Made by a program: the position numbers and the translations under genes. A stretch of 42,445 bases of DNA from Gammaproteobacteria bacterium (lineage in GTDB: Bacteria; Pseudomonadota; Gammaproteobacteria; Steroidobacterales; Steroidobacteraceae), in NCBI GenBank assembly GCA_025355645.1, contig JANXZG010000108.1, positions 1 to 42,445 of the forward strand, read 5' to 3'. Positions 27,716 through 36,193 of the stretch are shown piece by piece. Under the pieces are notes generated by a model. It searched no databases and was not told where the DNA came from. It was given only the letters and a program-made list of their open reading frames with translations. Each line of letters opens with the position of its first letter. Within the stretch, counting starts at the first letter, position 1.

Positions 27716-29723
27716 CGACCGAGCGCACCGTCGCCTCTGCGAGGTATTCAGTCCCGCCTTCGATGTGCGCCATTTTTTCCGTGACGCTGGTCTCGACATT
27801 CGGATCGGCAGCGCCGGCGCGATGTGCCGCCGCCATGGCCAGTTCCCGCGAGACGCGCCGCGCGTGCTCGAGCGCGGGCGTGGCATTCTCATAATCTTTG
27901 CTGCCGGCCGGATCATGGACCCGGAAGACCTTGAACGTCGGCTGGTTCACCAGGATCGCAACCGCCTGGGCGACCACACCGGCGACCGCACCTACCGCGT
28001 TGCACACTGCTGCGTGTTCCGGAATTGTCAGCGGCGCGCCCAGGCGCCGTGCGACCTCTGGATAATAGGCACTCGCGGGGGCGCCAATAGCGACCAGTGC
28101 GCGATCGAGCCCGAGCGTCGCGTGCGCAATCGACGAGAGCCGACGACCGGCGATCGCGGCTTCGATCAGGCGCGTACCCAGCGAGTCACGGCGCTCGGCG
28201 CTGCACTCGATGCCAGGATCCTGCGCCAGCGTCGCTGCCAACAGCGCCCGCGCGCTTTCGCGAACGACCAGTTCGTAGGTGCGTTCGCTTAGCTCTTCAG
28301 CCGAAGCCACGGTGCGCGCAGCGCGGCCATTGCGCTCCTCGATCGCAAGGATGCGCGCGCCGCACACGGCCGCGTCACGATTCCAGCCGTGCTGGCGGCC
28401 CAGCACATGCATTGCGTCGCTCGGCGTGAATGCGGCGATCGTTACGAGCCCGGCATCGGCCAGGCGACGCAGCGCCGCGAGCCCTGCGCCGTTGCGCACC
28501 ATGCTCGAGACCGGACGCGGCGCGCTTGTCAGCGCCGCCCAGATGCGCGCCTCGGTCCCCACGCGGTGCGTTGGCAGCTCACGCTCTGGATTGCGCAGCG
28601 CAAAGAGCGTCGGAAAATCTGGCGGCCGATCCTGCGTCGCGATGGCCTGCAAGGTCGCGAGGATTTCAGGGTGGGTGTGCGCCAACAGGCTCAGCGGCAT
28701 CGCCTTGCGGGGGCCCGCGCGCAGCCGCCACTGGCGATCCAGCAACACCTCGCTGTCGCCGCCGAGCCCGCAGGTGCGAACATCGATGGCCTCGACCATC
28801 GTGCGCCAGCCACCCACCAGCGCGCCCTCGGCACTAATTACGGGCCGTCCGCCCGAGACGACCGCGACATCGGTAGTGGTGCCGCCTATATCGGACACGA
28901 CAAAATTGGTCAGTCCGGTCAGGAAGCCGGCGCCGACGACACTTGCCGCGGGCCCTGACAGGATCGTCTCAACCGGATACTCGAGTGCTACCTGCGCCTT
29001 CATCAGCGAGCCGTCGCCCTTGACGATCATCAGCGGCGCATCGATCGACTCTTCGCGCAGCACCTGCGCGAGCGCTTCGATCAGGTGACGGATCTGGGGC
29101 GTCAAGCGCGCGTTCAGGGTGGCTGTCAGTGCCCGGCGCGGCGCATCGAGCTTTGAGCTCAGCTCATGCGCACAGGTGACCGGGAGCTTCGAGATGTTCC
29201 GAATCAGCGCGCGCGCCCGCAGCTCGTGCGCTGGGTTGCGCACCGAGAAGCTGGCCGCAACCGCAAATGCCTCGACCCTGGGCCCATGATCGCGGACAGC
29301 GTCGAGCACCGCCGCCTCATCGAGCGCCATGATCGGCTCACCCGTTGCGTCATGGCCGCCCGCGATGCGCAGCACGATGCCGCCGTCGCGCTCGAGCCCG
29401 GAACGACTGACCATGGCGGCATCGAACCCGATCACGAGCGTGCATACGGGGCCAAACCGGTGTTCGACCACTGCATTAGTCGCGAGCGTCGTCGAGACTG
29501 ATACCAGGCTGATCGAGTCCCGTTGGATGCCAGCCGGCAGGCAAGCGAGCACCGCGCGGATCGCCGCACCGATACCGATCGCCAGGTTCCAGTGTGTGGT
29601 CAGCGCCTTGTCACTCGCGATGACGTCCCGACCGTCAGCCAGCAATACCGCATCGGTGAAGGTGCCGCCGGTGTCCAGGCCCAGCCACAGGCCGCCGGCG
29701 CCACTCGGCGGGCTCAGCCCCAT
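27687..29723 (-). CDS. Hydantoinase A / 5-oxoprolinase-type ATP-dependent hydrolase subunit
   Basis: This 678-residue member of the HyuA/oxoprolinase family belongs to the ASKHA actin-like ATPases, which cleave cyclic amides such as hydantoins or 5-oxoproline using ATP. Phosphate 1 is LDTGGTFTDAVLL at 16-28, phosphate 2 SDIGGTTTDVAVV at 277-289, with VKGDGSLM at 235-242 and LSGPAASVVGA at 255-265, all as in the family. There is no HyuB partner gene; the next gene downstream is convergent. It is the last of a four-gene operon and starts 10 bases inside the epimerase gene. The context suggests a lactam or cyclic derivative of glutamate or another amino acid as substrate, but this is inference. 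The 3' end overlaps pyrF. Confidence 0.85.
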   Translation of the reverse strand: MGLSPPSGAGGLWLGLDTGGTFTDAVLLADGRDVIASDKALTTHWNLAIGIGAAIRAVLACLPAGIQRDSISLVSVSTTLATNAVVEHRFGPVCTLVIGFDAAMVSRSGLERDGGIVLRIAGGHDATGEPIMALDEAAVLDAVRDHGPRVEAFAVAASFSVRNPAHELRARALIRNISKLPVTCAHELSSKLDAPRRALTATLNARLTPQIRHLIEALAQVLREESIDAPLMIVKGDGSLMKAQVALEYPVETILSGPAASVVGAGFLTGLTNFVVSDIGGTTTDVAVVSGGRPVISAEGALVGGWRTMVEAIDVRTCGLGGDSEVLLDRQWRLRAGPRKAMPLSLLAHTHPEILATLQAIATQDRPPDFPTLFALRNPERELPTHRVGTEARIWAALTSAPRPVSSMVRNGAGLAALRRLADAGLVTIAAFTPSDAMHVLGRQHGWNRDAAVCGARILAIEERNGRAARTVASAEELSERTYELVVRESARALLAATLAQDPGIECSAERRDSLGTRLIEAAIAGRRLSSIAHATLGLDRALVAIGAPASAYYPEVARRLGAPLTIPEHAAVCNAVGAVAGVVAQAVAILVNQPTFKVFRVHDPAGSKDYENATPALEHARRVSRELAMAAAHRAGAADPNVETSVTEKMAHIEGGTEYLAEATVRSVATGRPLASH

Positions 29724-30706
29724 AGCGCTGCCGTCGGCAATTGCATCGCCCCGCGCTCGTACACGATGCCCGCAGCCCGGTCGGCGCTATGCAGCAGCGG
29801 ACCATCGAGGTCAATGAATTCGGCCAGCTGCCCGACGACCATGCCGGGCGCCATGGCGAGGGAGGTGCCGGCCATGCAGCCGACCATGACGGAGAGCTTG
29901 CGTGCGCGCGCCTCGCGCGCAATTTCCAGTGCCTCGGTGAGACCGCCGGATTTATCCAGCTTGATGTTGACCACCTGATAGATGTCCTCTAGCGCAGCGA
30001 GGGAGCGCCGATCGGTCAGCGATTCGTCGGCGGCGAGCCTAATCTTGCCGCGGTAGCCACGCAAGCTGAGATCCTGGCCGCGCGGCACGGGTTGCTCGAC
30101 CAACGTTACACCGAGTGCTTTCAACTCGGGCTCGAGCTCGTTCAGAAGCTCGCACGTCCAGGACTGGTTCGGATCCATGATCAGGCAGGCACTCGGCGCC
30201 GCGGCGTGCACCAGGCGCAGCACCTCCAAGTGGCGCAGCGCGTCGACTTTGACCTTCAGCAGCGGCCAGTCGCGGTACAGCGTCGCTGCGGCGATAATGG
30301 CCTCGTCGGTATCGATACCCAAGGTGACGCAGGTTTGCAGCGAGTGTGCATTCTCGAGCCCCGCGAGCTGCCAGGCGCGCCGCCCCGCCCGCTTGGCCTC
30401 GAGATCCCATAGGGCGCAGTCGAGCGCATTGCGCGCACCGCCGGGTGGCAGGCGCGCGGCCAGTGCGGCCCGGTCGAGGCCCGCCTCGATGATCGCGCGC
30501 AGCGCCTCGAGCTGCGCTGCCAGCAGCGGAATTGTCTCGCCGTCATAATCGACGCCGGCTGCTTCTCCGCGCCCTACCAGGCCGGCCGAATCGGCCAATG
30601 AGACAACGATGACCTCGAGTGCGGCATCGCAGCCGCGCGAGACACGGAAGGGGCGCTTATACGGCCAGCTCTCGGTCGAGATGTGCAGTGACAGGCGCGC
30701 ACTCAT
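29714..30706 (-). CDS. Enolase-superfamily dipeptide epimerase (L-Ala-D/L-Glu epimerase-like)
   Basis: This 330-residue protein has all residues of the muconate-lactonising subgroup: K151 and K153 in LLKVKVD, metal ligands D178 (MDPNQSW), E204 (VEQPVP) and D227 (ADES), and K249 (NIKLDKSGG). Each of the latter sits two positions later than I recall for E. coli YcjG. The C-terminal D299-L-D301 matches the DxD motif that binds the free amino group of Ala-Glu dipeptides. This supports L-Ala-D/L-Glu epimerisation in murein-peptide recycling. The related racemase DgcA (N-acetyl-D-Glu racemase) is the alternative, because the DUF1611 gene upstream resembles its partner DgcN. ATG overlaps the DUF1611 stop by four bases. 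Confidence 0.85.
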   Translation of the reverse strand: MSARLSLHISTESWPYKRPFRVSRGCDAALEVIVVSLADSAGLVGRGEAAGVDYDGETIPLLAAQLEALRAIIEAGLDRAALAARLPPGGARNALDCALWDLEAKRAGRRAWQLAGLENAHSLQTCVTLGIDTDEAIIAAATLYRDWPLLKVKVDALRHLEVLRLVHAAAPSACLIMDPNQSWTCELLNELEPELKALGVTLVEQPVPRGQDLSLRGYRGKIRLAADESLTDRRSLAALEDIYQVVNIKLDKSGGLTEALEIAREARARKLSVMVGCMAGTSLAMAPGMVVGQLAEFIDLDGPLLHSADRAAGIVYERGAMQLPTAALWG

Positions 30707-31722
30707 GCGGCGCGCGGAAAATCGCGTTCGATTGCGGCGGCGAGCCGCGCGGCGCCATCGCGCATCGGATCAATGACCGGTAAATTCAGCTGCGCTTCCA
30801 GCCGACTTTGAAGTTCCAGGCGCTCGGGATCGGCGAGCCGCGACGTATCGAGGCTGACGCCGATAAAGCGCGAATGTCTGTTCGTCACCTTTGCCGCCGT
30901 CAGGTACTGTCGCATCGCCTCTTCAAGGGTTGGCAGCGGACAATGCGGAAAATCATCGATGGTCTGGCGGCGCGGATCGTGGCATAGGACCAACGCATCA
31001 GGCTGCGTGCCATGCACAAGCCCCAGCGTGACGCCCGCATAGGCTGGGTGAAACAGCGAGCCCTGGCCTTCGACGACGTCCCAGTGGTCGGGTTTATTAT
31101 CGGGTGAAAGCCACTCGGCCGCACCGGCGATGAAATCCGCAACCACTGCGTCTATCGCCACGCCGCGCCCGCTGATCATGATGCCGGTCTGCCCCGTGGC
31201 GCGAAAGCTTGCCTCGATTCCGCGCTCAGTGAGCGCCTTGGCAAGCGCGAGCGCGGTGTATTTCTTGCCGATCGCACAGTCCATGCCGACCGTCAGCACG
31301 CGCCGGCCCATGCGCTTTTTGCCCGTGCCGGCGGCGAAGCGCCGATCGGCATGGCGCACATCGAAAAGCTTGCGCCCCAGGCGCGCGGCACTTGGAGCGA
31401 GGCCGGGTACCTCGCCGAGGCGCATGTGCATGCCGCTCACGATATCGAGGCCCGCTTCAAGGGCTGCGAACAGCGTCGGCCACCAGCCGGGCGGTATCGC
31501 ACCGCCGACCGGCGCTACGCCGATGACCAGCGAGCGCGCGCCCCGCGCCGCCGACTCCGCCAGGCTAAGCGCGGGGATGCCCAGATCGACCGTACCGGCG
31601 GGCAATGCATGCTGCCCGATGACATCGAAGGGGCACCAGTCGCGCAGCCCCGCCCCCGTCTTGCAATCGAGGAAGGACGTCGCATCACCCAGGAACAGCA
31701 GGTAGGGCTTGCTCAGCTGCAT
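30703..31722 (-). CDS. DUF1611 P-loop protein (DgcN-like)
   Basis: This 339-residue protein has the DUF1611 layout: an N-terminal Rossmann-like domain to about 135 (FDVIGQHALPAGTVDLGIP, VIGVAPVGGAIPPGWW), then a P-loop domain with GMDCAIGKKYT at 146-156, ATGQTGIMISG at 175-185, VEGQGSLFHPAY at 217-228 and VLCHDPRR. Relatives include DgcN, reported to N-acetylate D-glutamate so that DgcA can racemise it; in many genomes DUF1611 and dipeptide-epimerase genes are neighbours, as here. The enzyme could act on D-Glu or another acidic D-amino acid. The start overlaps ltaE by 10 bases and the end overlaps the epimerase by 4, so the operon is translationally coupled. The family is certain; the reaction is inferred. 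Confidence 0.82.
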   Translation of the reverse strand: MQLSKPYLLFLGDATSFLDCKTGAGLRDWCPFDVIGQHALPAGTVDLGIPALSLAESAARGARSLVIGVAPVGGAIPPGWWPTLFAALEAGLDIVSGMHMRLGEVPGLAPSAARLGRKLFDVRHADRRFAAGTGKKRMGRRVLTVGMDCAIGKKYTALALAKALTERGIEASFRATGQTGIMISGRGVAIDAVVADFIAGAAEWLSPDNKPDHWDVVEGQGSLFHPAYAGVTLGLVHGTQPDALVLCHDPRRQTIDDFPHCPLPTLEEAMRQYLTAAKVTNRHSRFIGVSLDTSRLADPERLELQSRLEAQLNLPVIDPMRDGAARLAAAIERDFPRAA

Positions 31723-32768
31723 GCCGGGAAACGCTGCGCCGCCGCGGCCAATGCTTCGACGTCGCTGCCCGTCGTCGCGTAGGAGGTCACCAGGCGGATC
31801 GCCACCGCATCGCCAAGGCCGGGGTAGGGCCAGCGATAGAACTGGAAGTCCGCGGCCTCCAGCGACGCGACCAGCGCCTTAGGCATCGCGACGAACAGCT
31901 CGTTCGCGTCGACCGATTGCAGTAGGTGCACTCCCTTCAAGTCCTTCAGTGCGTGCGCCAGCGCCGCGGCCATCGCATTCGCGTGACGAGCGTTTTTTAG
32001 CCACAGGTCGTCGCTGAGATAGGCGAGCAGTTGCGCGCTCAGAAAGCGCATCTTCGACCACAGGTGACCGGCTTGCTTGCGGCGCCTGGCAAAATCTTCC
32101 GCGCGCTTCGAGTCGAAAAACACGACCGCTTCGGCGCACAGGGCCCCGTTCTTTGTGGCGCCGAGCGAGAGCACGTCGACGCCGCAGCGCCAGGTCGCGT
32201 CCGCCGCGCTGCAATCCAGGTGCGCGAGCGCATTGGCAAAACGCGCGCCGTCCATGTGGAGCCCGAGGCCATGGCGTTTCGCCACTTCCGCGATGGCTTT
32301 CACATGCGCGAGCGTGTAAACCGTGCCCCATTCGCTCGCCTGCGTCAGACTGACCGCGGCCGGTTTCACATGATGGACGCCCATGTCCTGCGCGAACGCC
32401 ACGGCTTTCTCGATTTGTTCCGGCAAGATCATGCCATCGGCCGCGGCTAGGCCGATCGGCTTGGCGCCGCCGGTGAAGAATTCCGGCGCACCACATTCAT
32501 CGGTCACGATATGCGCGGCTTCATAGCAATACACGGCACCATAAGACGGCACGAGCTGCGCAAGCGCCAGCGCGTTTGCAGCGGTACCGGTCGCGACCGG
32601 AAATAGAGCGACTTCCCTCTCGAAGACCTCACTGGCCTTGGCCTGCAGTCGCAGCGTCAGCGGATCCGCGCCATAAGAAGGCATTGGCTCCTCGTTGGCC
32701 GCCTGCAGGGCCGCCATGATCGGCGCGCACGCCGGCGTGACATTGTCGCTATTGAAATTGCGCTTCAT
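31713..32768 (-). CDS. ltaE: Low-specificity L-threonine aldolase-like PLP enzyme
   Basis: This 351-residue fold-type I PLP enzyme of the threonine aldolase family splits beta-hydroxy amino acids to glycine and an aldehyde. NFNSDNVTPACAPIMAAL at the N-terminus, SYGADPLT, ATGTAANALAL, GLHMDGARFANA at 169-180 and the PLP lysine K206 in SLGATKNGALCAEA are all visible. It is the first gene of the operon with DUF1611, epimerase and HyuA-like genes. The start is unusual: AGGAGG directly touches the ATG at 32768, and a TACAAT -10-like box lies only 9 bases upstream, so the message may be almost leaderless. The symbol follows the family; an altered specificity in this operon is possible. Confidence 0.85.
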   Translation of the reverse strand: MKRNFNSDNVTPACAPIMAALQAANEEPMPSYGADPLTLRLQAKASEVFEREVALFPVATGTAANALALAQLVPSYGAVYCYEAAHIVTDECGAPEFFTGGAKPIGLAAADGMILPEQIEKAVAFAQDMGVHHVKPAAVSLTQASEWGTVYTLAHVKAIAEVAKRHGLGLHMDGARFANALAHLDCSAADATWRCGVDVLSLGATKNGALCAEAVVFFDSKRAEDFARRRKQAGHLWSKMRFLSAQLLAYLSDDLWLKNARHANAMAAALAHALKDLKGVHLLQSVDANELFVAMPKALVASLEAADFQFYRWPYPGLGDAVAIRLVTSYATTGSDVEALAAAAQRFPACS

Positions 32769-32777
32769 CCTCCTGGC

Positions 32778-32783
32778 ATTGTA
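32778..32783 (-). promoter_or_regulatory. Possible -10 box of the ltaE-DUF1611-epimerase-HyuA operon
   Basis: The reverse strand reads TACAAT nine bases before the ltaE ATG. Transcription would start within the AGGAGG that touches the start codon, leaving a leader of only a few bases. No good -35 is present 16-18 bases upstream. Either the message is near-leaderless or the real promoter is further up in the spacer. Confidence 0.35.
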
Positions 32784-33577
32784 GGCGATTTATGCGGGAC
32801 GAGAATCGCCGGACATAGGTTCACGCCGCCCGCCCCGGATTTCGAACAAAAAAACGAGTTTGGACAACGATGCAGATTGTAGGATCATGGCTAGTCACAC
32901 GCATAGTTCGCCGACTGGACACGCAATGCGCCGCTGCCATTGGTTTGCTGGGGGCCAGCCAATAGCACAAGCCCTCCTGATCCACGCCCGAATAGCACCC
33001 CGCTCATTTGATGGGCTGGTTCGACTGTCTTATCAAGGCGTACCGGAAGAGTGCTGCAGCGCGACGTATTGTGCGCCGACTCAATCCTTCGAAAGGGAAT
33101 CCGACGACAGTCCGGACTTGAACTGGAGATAGACCAGCGACTCGCGGCCCGTTCATATCCGCGCCCAATTACAATAAAGCCGCCTTAACCGTCGCACCGG
33201 TGCAATACCAGAGCGAGCCCGGCGTAACGCATCCTCCGTACCGACGCACGTGAAAGCGTCGAGTGCTGGCCGGTTGATGATAAAATACAAAGATTCGACG
33301 ACGTGTGTTGAGATAAATCCGGGTAGCGGACGGCATTTGACGAAGATTTCCGTTCGGTGTGCTCGCCAGAATACGCCGCTTCTGGCGTCGGGGAAGACGC
33401 TTATGAAGCTTCATCGTGAGGATCAATGGACCCTTTAGCATCCGCTTTACCCCGTTTTTTTGGTCAACTAATATATCGATCGCAGCGGAGTGATCATCAC
33501 GATCTTTCACGCAGTAGTTCAACAGCGCGTACGCTCGCCACCCCAAAGCCGCCTAAGGCGTCTACGAGGCCTTTGAC
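32784..33577. other. Gene-free spacer at the junction of core and second polysaccharide zone
   Basis: About 800 bases lie between divergent genes. Open frames at 32860-33132 (+), 33169-33546 (-) and 33250-33438 (+) have no recognisable domain, no good ribosome-binding site and biased composition, so I do not call them. An inverted repeat at 33364-33387 is the only structure that stands out. The composition shifts from GC-rich on the left to more AT-rich on the right, which marks the border between the core and the accessory DNA. Confidence 0.5.
33364..33387. repeat. 8-bp inverted repeat CGCCAGAA / TTCTGGCG
   Basis: CGCCAGAA at 33364-33371 is the exact reverse complement of TTCTGGCG at 33380-33387, separated by eight bases. 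It lies about 190 bases upstream of the DUF4214-methyltransferase gene. Its size and spacing suit a dimeric regulator site or a leader hairpin; no T run follows. Confidence 0.45.
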
Positions 33578-35419
33578 ATGAACGGCGACCACTTCTTAAC
33601 GGGGCAAGGTTCGGGTCCAGCTACTCTCGACGATCTGTTGCAGTGTCATGATCGCCAATTCGTTGAGGGCGCGTACAGATTGGTGTTGGCTCGCAACGCC
33701 GATACTGACGGCTTCCAGTTCTACTTGGCACGGTTGCGCAGCGGCACAAAGAAGCTGGATATTGTCAGTGAATTAAGCAAGTCCGAAGAGGCCCTCGCTC
33801 GCGGTGGCGAATTGCAGGGGATTCGAAGCAGCCTACGGTGGCATCGCCTAATGTCGATTCCGCTACTTGGACCATTAATAGGTTTGTTTTATGTCCGTAC
33901 CACAACCAAAGGTGCACCCGTCGAAGAATTCGGAGCCGCAGCTGCTTCAACTACTGGGAGCCGCACGCCAGGACTTCAGGCGTTGTTGCATCTTCAAGAT
34001 ACAGACTTTGTTGAGGCTGCCTACTGGGCAATATTAAGACGTGCGCCCGAGCCTGACGGGCTGACCTACTACTCAACACGCCTCCGCGGTGGTGTGCGAA
34101 AACTTCAAATCCTGGCTGAATTGACGTCCTCTGAAGAAGCGCGCAGGGCCGGGGTGGAGATTCCAGGCTTATTAGCTGCAGCATTAAGGATGCAGCGACT
34201 TTCGAAAGTTCCGGTACTTGGCCACCTTGCTGGATTCGTTTTAAGGCTGGAGGGTGACTCCAATATCGAGGTGCGCTCGCGCGTCGCCGAGCAGCAGGCT
34301 TTCCTCCTCAAAAAGGAGTTGTCACGAATCAGCCAACGACATCATCATCTTGAGACGCAAATGCGGCCCCTGGAAGATTTGCAGCACCACTTCGTCACTT
34401 TTCAAACTCAGCAACTTCCGACTCTTGTTCGGACCCTCTCGGAACTCAATCACCGTCAACTCGCAAGTGATAGCGACCGCATCAATCTCGTCAAATCCGT
34501 CCCGATCGCGCTGCGCACGATTACTCGGGATATATTCGAGTTGCGTGCGCGCCAAGAGAACATGTCGCTCGCTGCAGATGGGCAGTTCGTACAGCTCGCC
34601 GACAGATTGACTTCGACCGATCAACGCTTCGACTTGACTCGCGAATGGTTGCAGGAAGCGACGCGATTGCTGGACCAACGAATTGACGCGGTCCGCGATA
34701 AAATGGAATGCGCATCGGGTATCGAAGGCCAAGTGCACAGCGCCTTGCATGACGTTGGTTACCTTTTGGGTCGCGTTGAATTTGTTCGCCGAGAGTTGAT
34801 GTTCGAAATGAGATACGGAGCCACTGCACCGTCGGGTTCGAACGATCAACTTCGTGCCGAATGCAAGATCTTGTCGCCGGAAAAATTGGGTATTGCCAAA
34901 AAGGACGGGGTACGCCTGAACCTAGGCTGCGGGCATGTTGCCCTAGAAAAATACCTAAATGTCGATCGCCGGGCCCTGCCAGGAGTGGACATTGTGGCGG
35001 AAATCGACGATCTGCCTTTTTCGCCGGGGCAGGTAGTCGAAATCTTCTCTGCTCACGTCATTGAGCATTTTCCCCAAGAGCAGCTGCGGAGGAACCTTCT
35101 CGTTTACTGGCGCGACCTACTCAAGCCGGGAGGTGATTTCCGTGTTGTCGCGCCCGACGCGGAGGGAATGATGAATGCCTATTTCATCGGTGAATACCCC
35201 TTCGAACGCCTGCGCGAAGTCACTTTCGGAGGACAAGATTACAACGGTGACTTTCATTTCAACATGCTTAACACAAAATCGCTCACCTCCTTACTACTGG
35301 AGGCCGGATTCACCGACGTAAAAGTGATCGCAGAAAATCGCGAAAACGGGGGTTGCAAGGAATTTGAAATCCTGGCGCGCCGTCCGGACGTAGAAGAAAG
35401 TGGTGCGGGCAATGGGTGA
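33578..35419 (+). CDS. Tandem DUF4214 - coiled coil - SAM methyltransferase fusion protein
   Basis: The 613-residue protein has four parts. DUF4214 copy 1 is at about 18-75 (DRQFVEGAYRLVLAR, GFQFYLARLRSG) and copy 2 at about 130-190 (DTDFVEAAYWAILRR, GLTYYSTRLRGG), each followed by a Pro-Leu-Gly segment (IPLLGPLIGLF and VPVLGHLAGFV). A long helical, Gln/Glu/Arg-rich region covers about 225-420, probably coiled coil. A class I methyltransferase lies at about 443-600, with RLNLGCGHVALEKYLNVD as motif I, VEIFSAHVIEHFP, and LLKPGGDFRVVAPD. It resembles methyltransferases that cap or trim O-antigen chains, where a coiled coil acts as a ruler, but that is inference. GAGG precedes the ATG by nine bases. 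It heads the second polysaccharide group. Confidence 0.82.
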   Translation: MNGDHFLTGQGSGPATLDDLLQCHDRQFVEGAYRLVLARNADTDGFQFYLARLRSGTKKLDIVSELSKSEEALARGGELQGIRSSLRWHRLMSIPLLGPLIGLFYVRTTTKGAPVEEFGAAAASTTGSRTPGLQALLHLQDTDFVEAAYWAILRRAPEPDGLTYYSTRLRGGVRKLQILAELTSSEEARRAGVEIPGLLAAALRMQRLSKVPVLGHLAGFVLRLEGDSNIEVRSRVAEQQAFLLKKELSRISQRHHHLETQMRPLEDLQHHFVTFQTQQLPTLVRTLSELNHRQLASDSDRINLVKSVPIALRTITRDIFELRARQENMSLAADGQFVQLADRLTSTDQRFDLTREWLQEATRLLDQRIDAVRDKMECASGIEGQVHSALHDVGYLLGRVEFVRRELMFEMRYGATAPSGSNDQLRAECKILSPEKLGIAKKDGVRLNLGCGHVALEKYLNVDRRALPGVDIVAEIDDLPFSPGQVVEIFSAHVIEHFPQEQLRRNLLVYWRDLLKPGGDFRVVAPDAEGMMNAYFIGEYPFERLREVTFGGQDYNGDFHFNMLNTKSLTSLLLEAGFTDVKVIAENRENGGCKEFEILARRPDVEESGAGNG

Positions 35420-35556
35420 GTTCCAAGGCGCATGCAATTGCGCACATACGGCATCGAAAATTGGCGTTAGTCCGGCTGAATGAGAACAAACTGCTGGACT
35501 ATCTTAGACACCGGCAGGCAAAACACGGCGGGTCCAATCCATAAAGGAGACAAGAG

Positions 35557-36171
35557 ATGCCAAAGTACTATCCCGCAATTCGGCCAGAGAGCGTCATCGG
35601 CGCGAGGCTGTATGCCGATAGATACCAGATGCTGAAAGATCTTGGCATCCCCCGGGGGGCGCGAATTGCGGAAATCGGCGTCGCTCACGGGGAGTTTTCG
35701 GACTTCCTAATCCGCGAGATTGAGCCGTCGCACTTCTATGCACTCGACCGCTTCGACATGGAGACGACCCCCGTGCACTGGGGGGTCCCGCAGGAAGTGA
35801 TGTTTAAGGGCAAGACGCATCATGATTTCTACCGCGACCGGTTCGCAAGCCTTGGGGATCGTATGATTATGATGCGGGGCCTGAGTACCGACACCGCCCA
35901 GAACCTGCCAGATTCGTTACTAGACCTGATCTACATCGACGCTAACCACGAATACGAGATGGTCTCTCGAGACGCGGCCATCAGTACCCAGAAAATCAAA
36001 CCAGACGGCGTTCTCGTCTTCAACGATTACATCCTCTACGATTCCAGCATGCGCGTAGAGTACGGCGTCGTTCCGGTGGTTAACGAATTAATTGATTCTG
36101 GCGCCTGGCGCGTCGCCGGGTTCGCGCTCGACCGTAGCATGTTTTGCGATATCGCCATTAAGCACGCGTAG
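35557..36171 (+). CDS. Small class I SAM methyltransferase (Methyltransf_24-like)
   Basis: This 204-residue protein has motif I ARIAEIGVAHGEFSDFLI at 35-52, an acidic YALDRFD after strand 2, and the motif LLDLIYIDANHEYEMVSRDA near 120-140, which is typical of Methyltransf_24-like enzymes found in antibiotic and glycan clusters. IKPDGVLVFNDY follows. A very good AAGGAGA site sits six bases before the ATG. The glycosyltransferase gene starts 22 bases after the stop, so both are one transcription unit. A sugar or lipid-linked glycan substrate is likely from context; the exact group methylated is unknown. Confidence 0.82.
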   Translation: MPKYYPAIRPESVIGARLYADRYQMLKDLGIPRGARIAEIGVAHGEFSDFLIREIEPSHFYALDRFDMETTPVHWGVPQEVMFKGKTHHDFYRDRFASLGDRMIMMRGLSTDTAQNLPDSLLDLIYIDANHEYEMVSRDAAISTQKIKPDGVLVFNDYILYDSSMRVEYGVVPVVNELIDSGAWRVAGFALDRSMFCDIAIKHA

Positions 36172-36193
36172 CGATAGGGCTGGTCATTCCGCC

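Noticed and set aside
32860..33132. 90-codon plus-strand frame in the spacer
   Set aside because: No recognisable motif, rich in Cys/His/Ser, no ribosome-binding site.
33169..33546. 125-codon minus-strand frame in the spacer
   Set aside because: No domain, odd composition rich in Arg/Leu, no ribosome-binding site and another frame on the opposite strand of similar length; I take it as chance.
36092..36193. Upstream extension of the GT2-GT4 gene
   Set aside because: It overlaps the end of the methyltransferase gene by 80 bases and its residues have no similarity to the paralogue, which starts right before the first GT2 strand; GTG at 36194 fits better.
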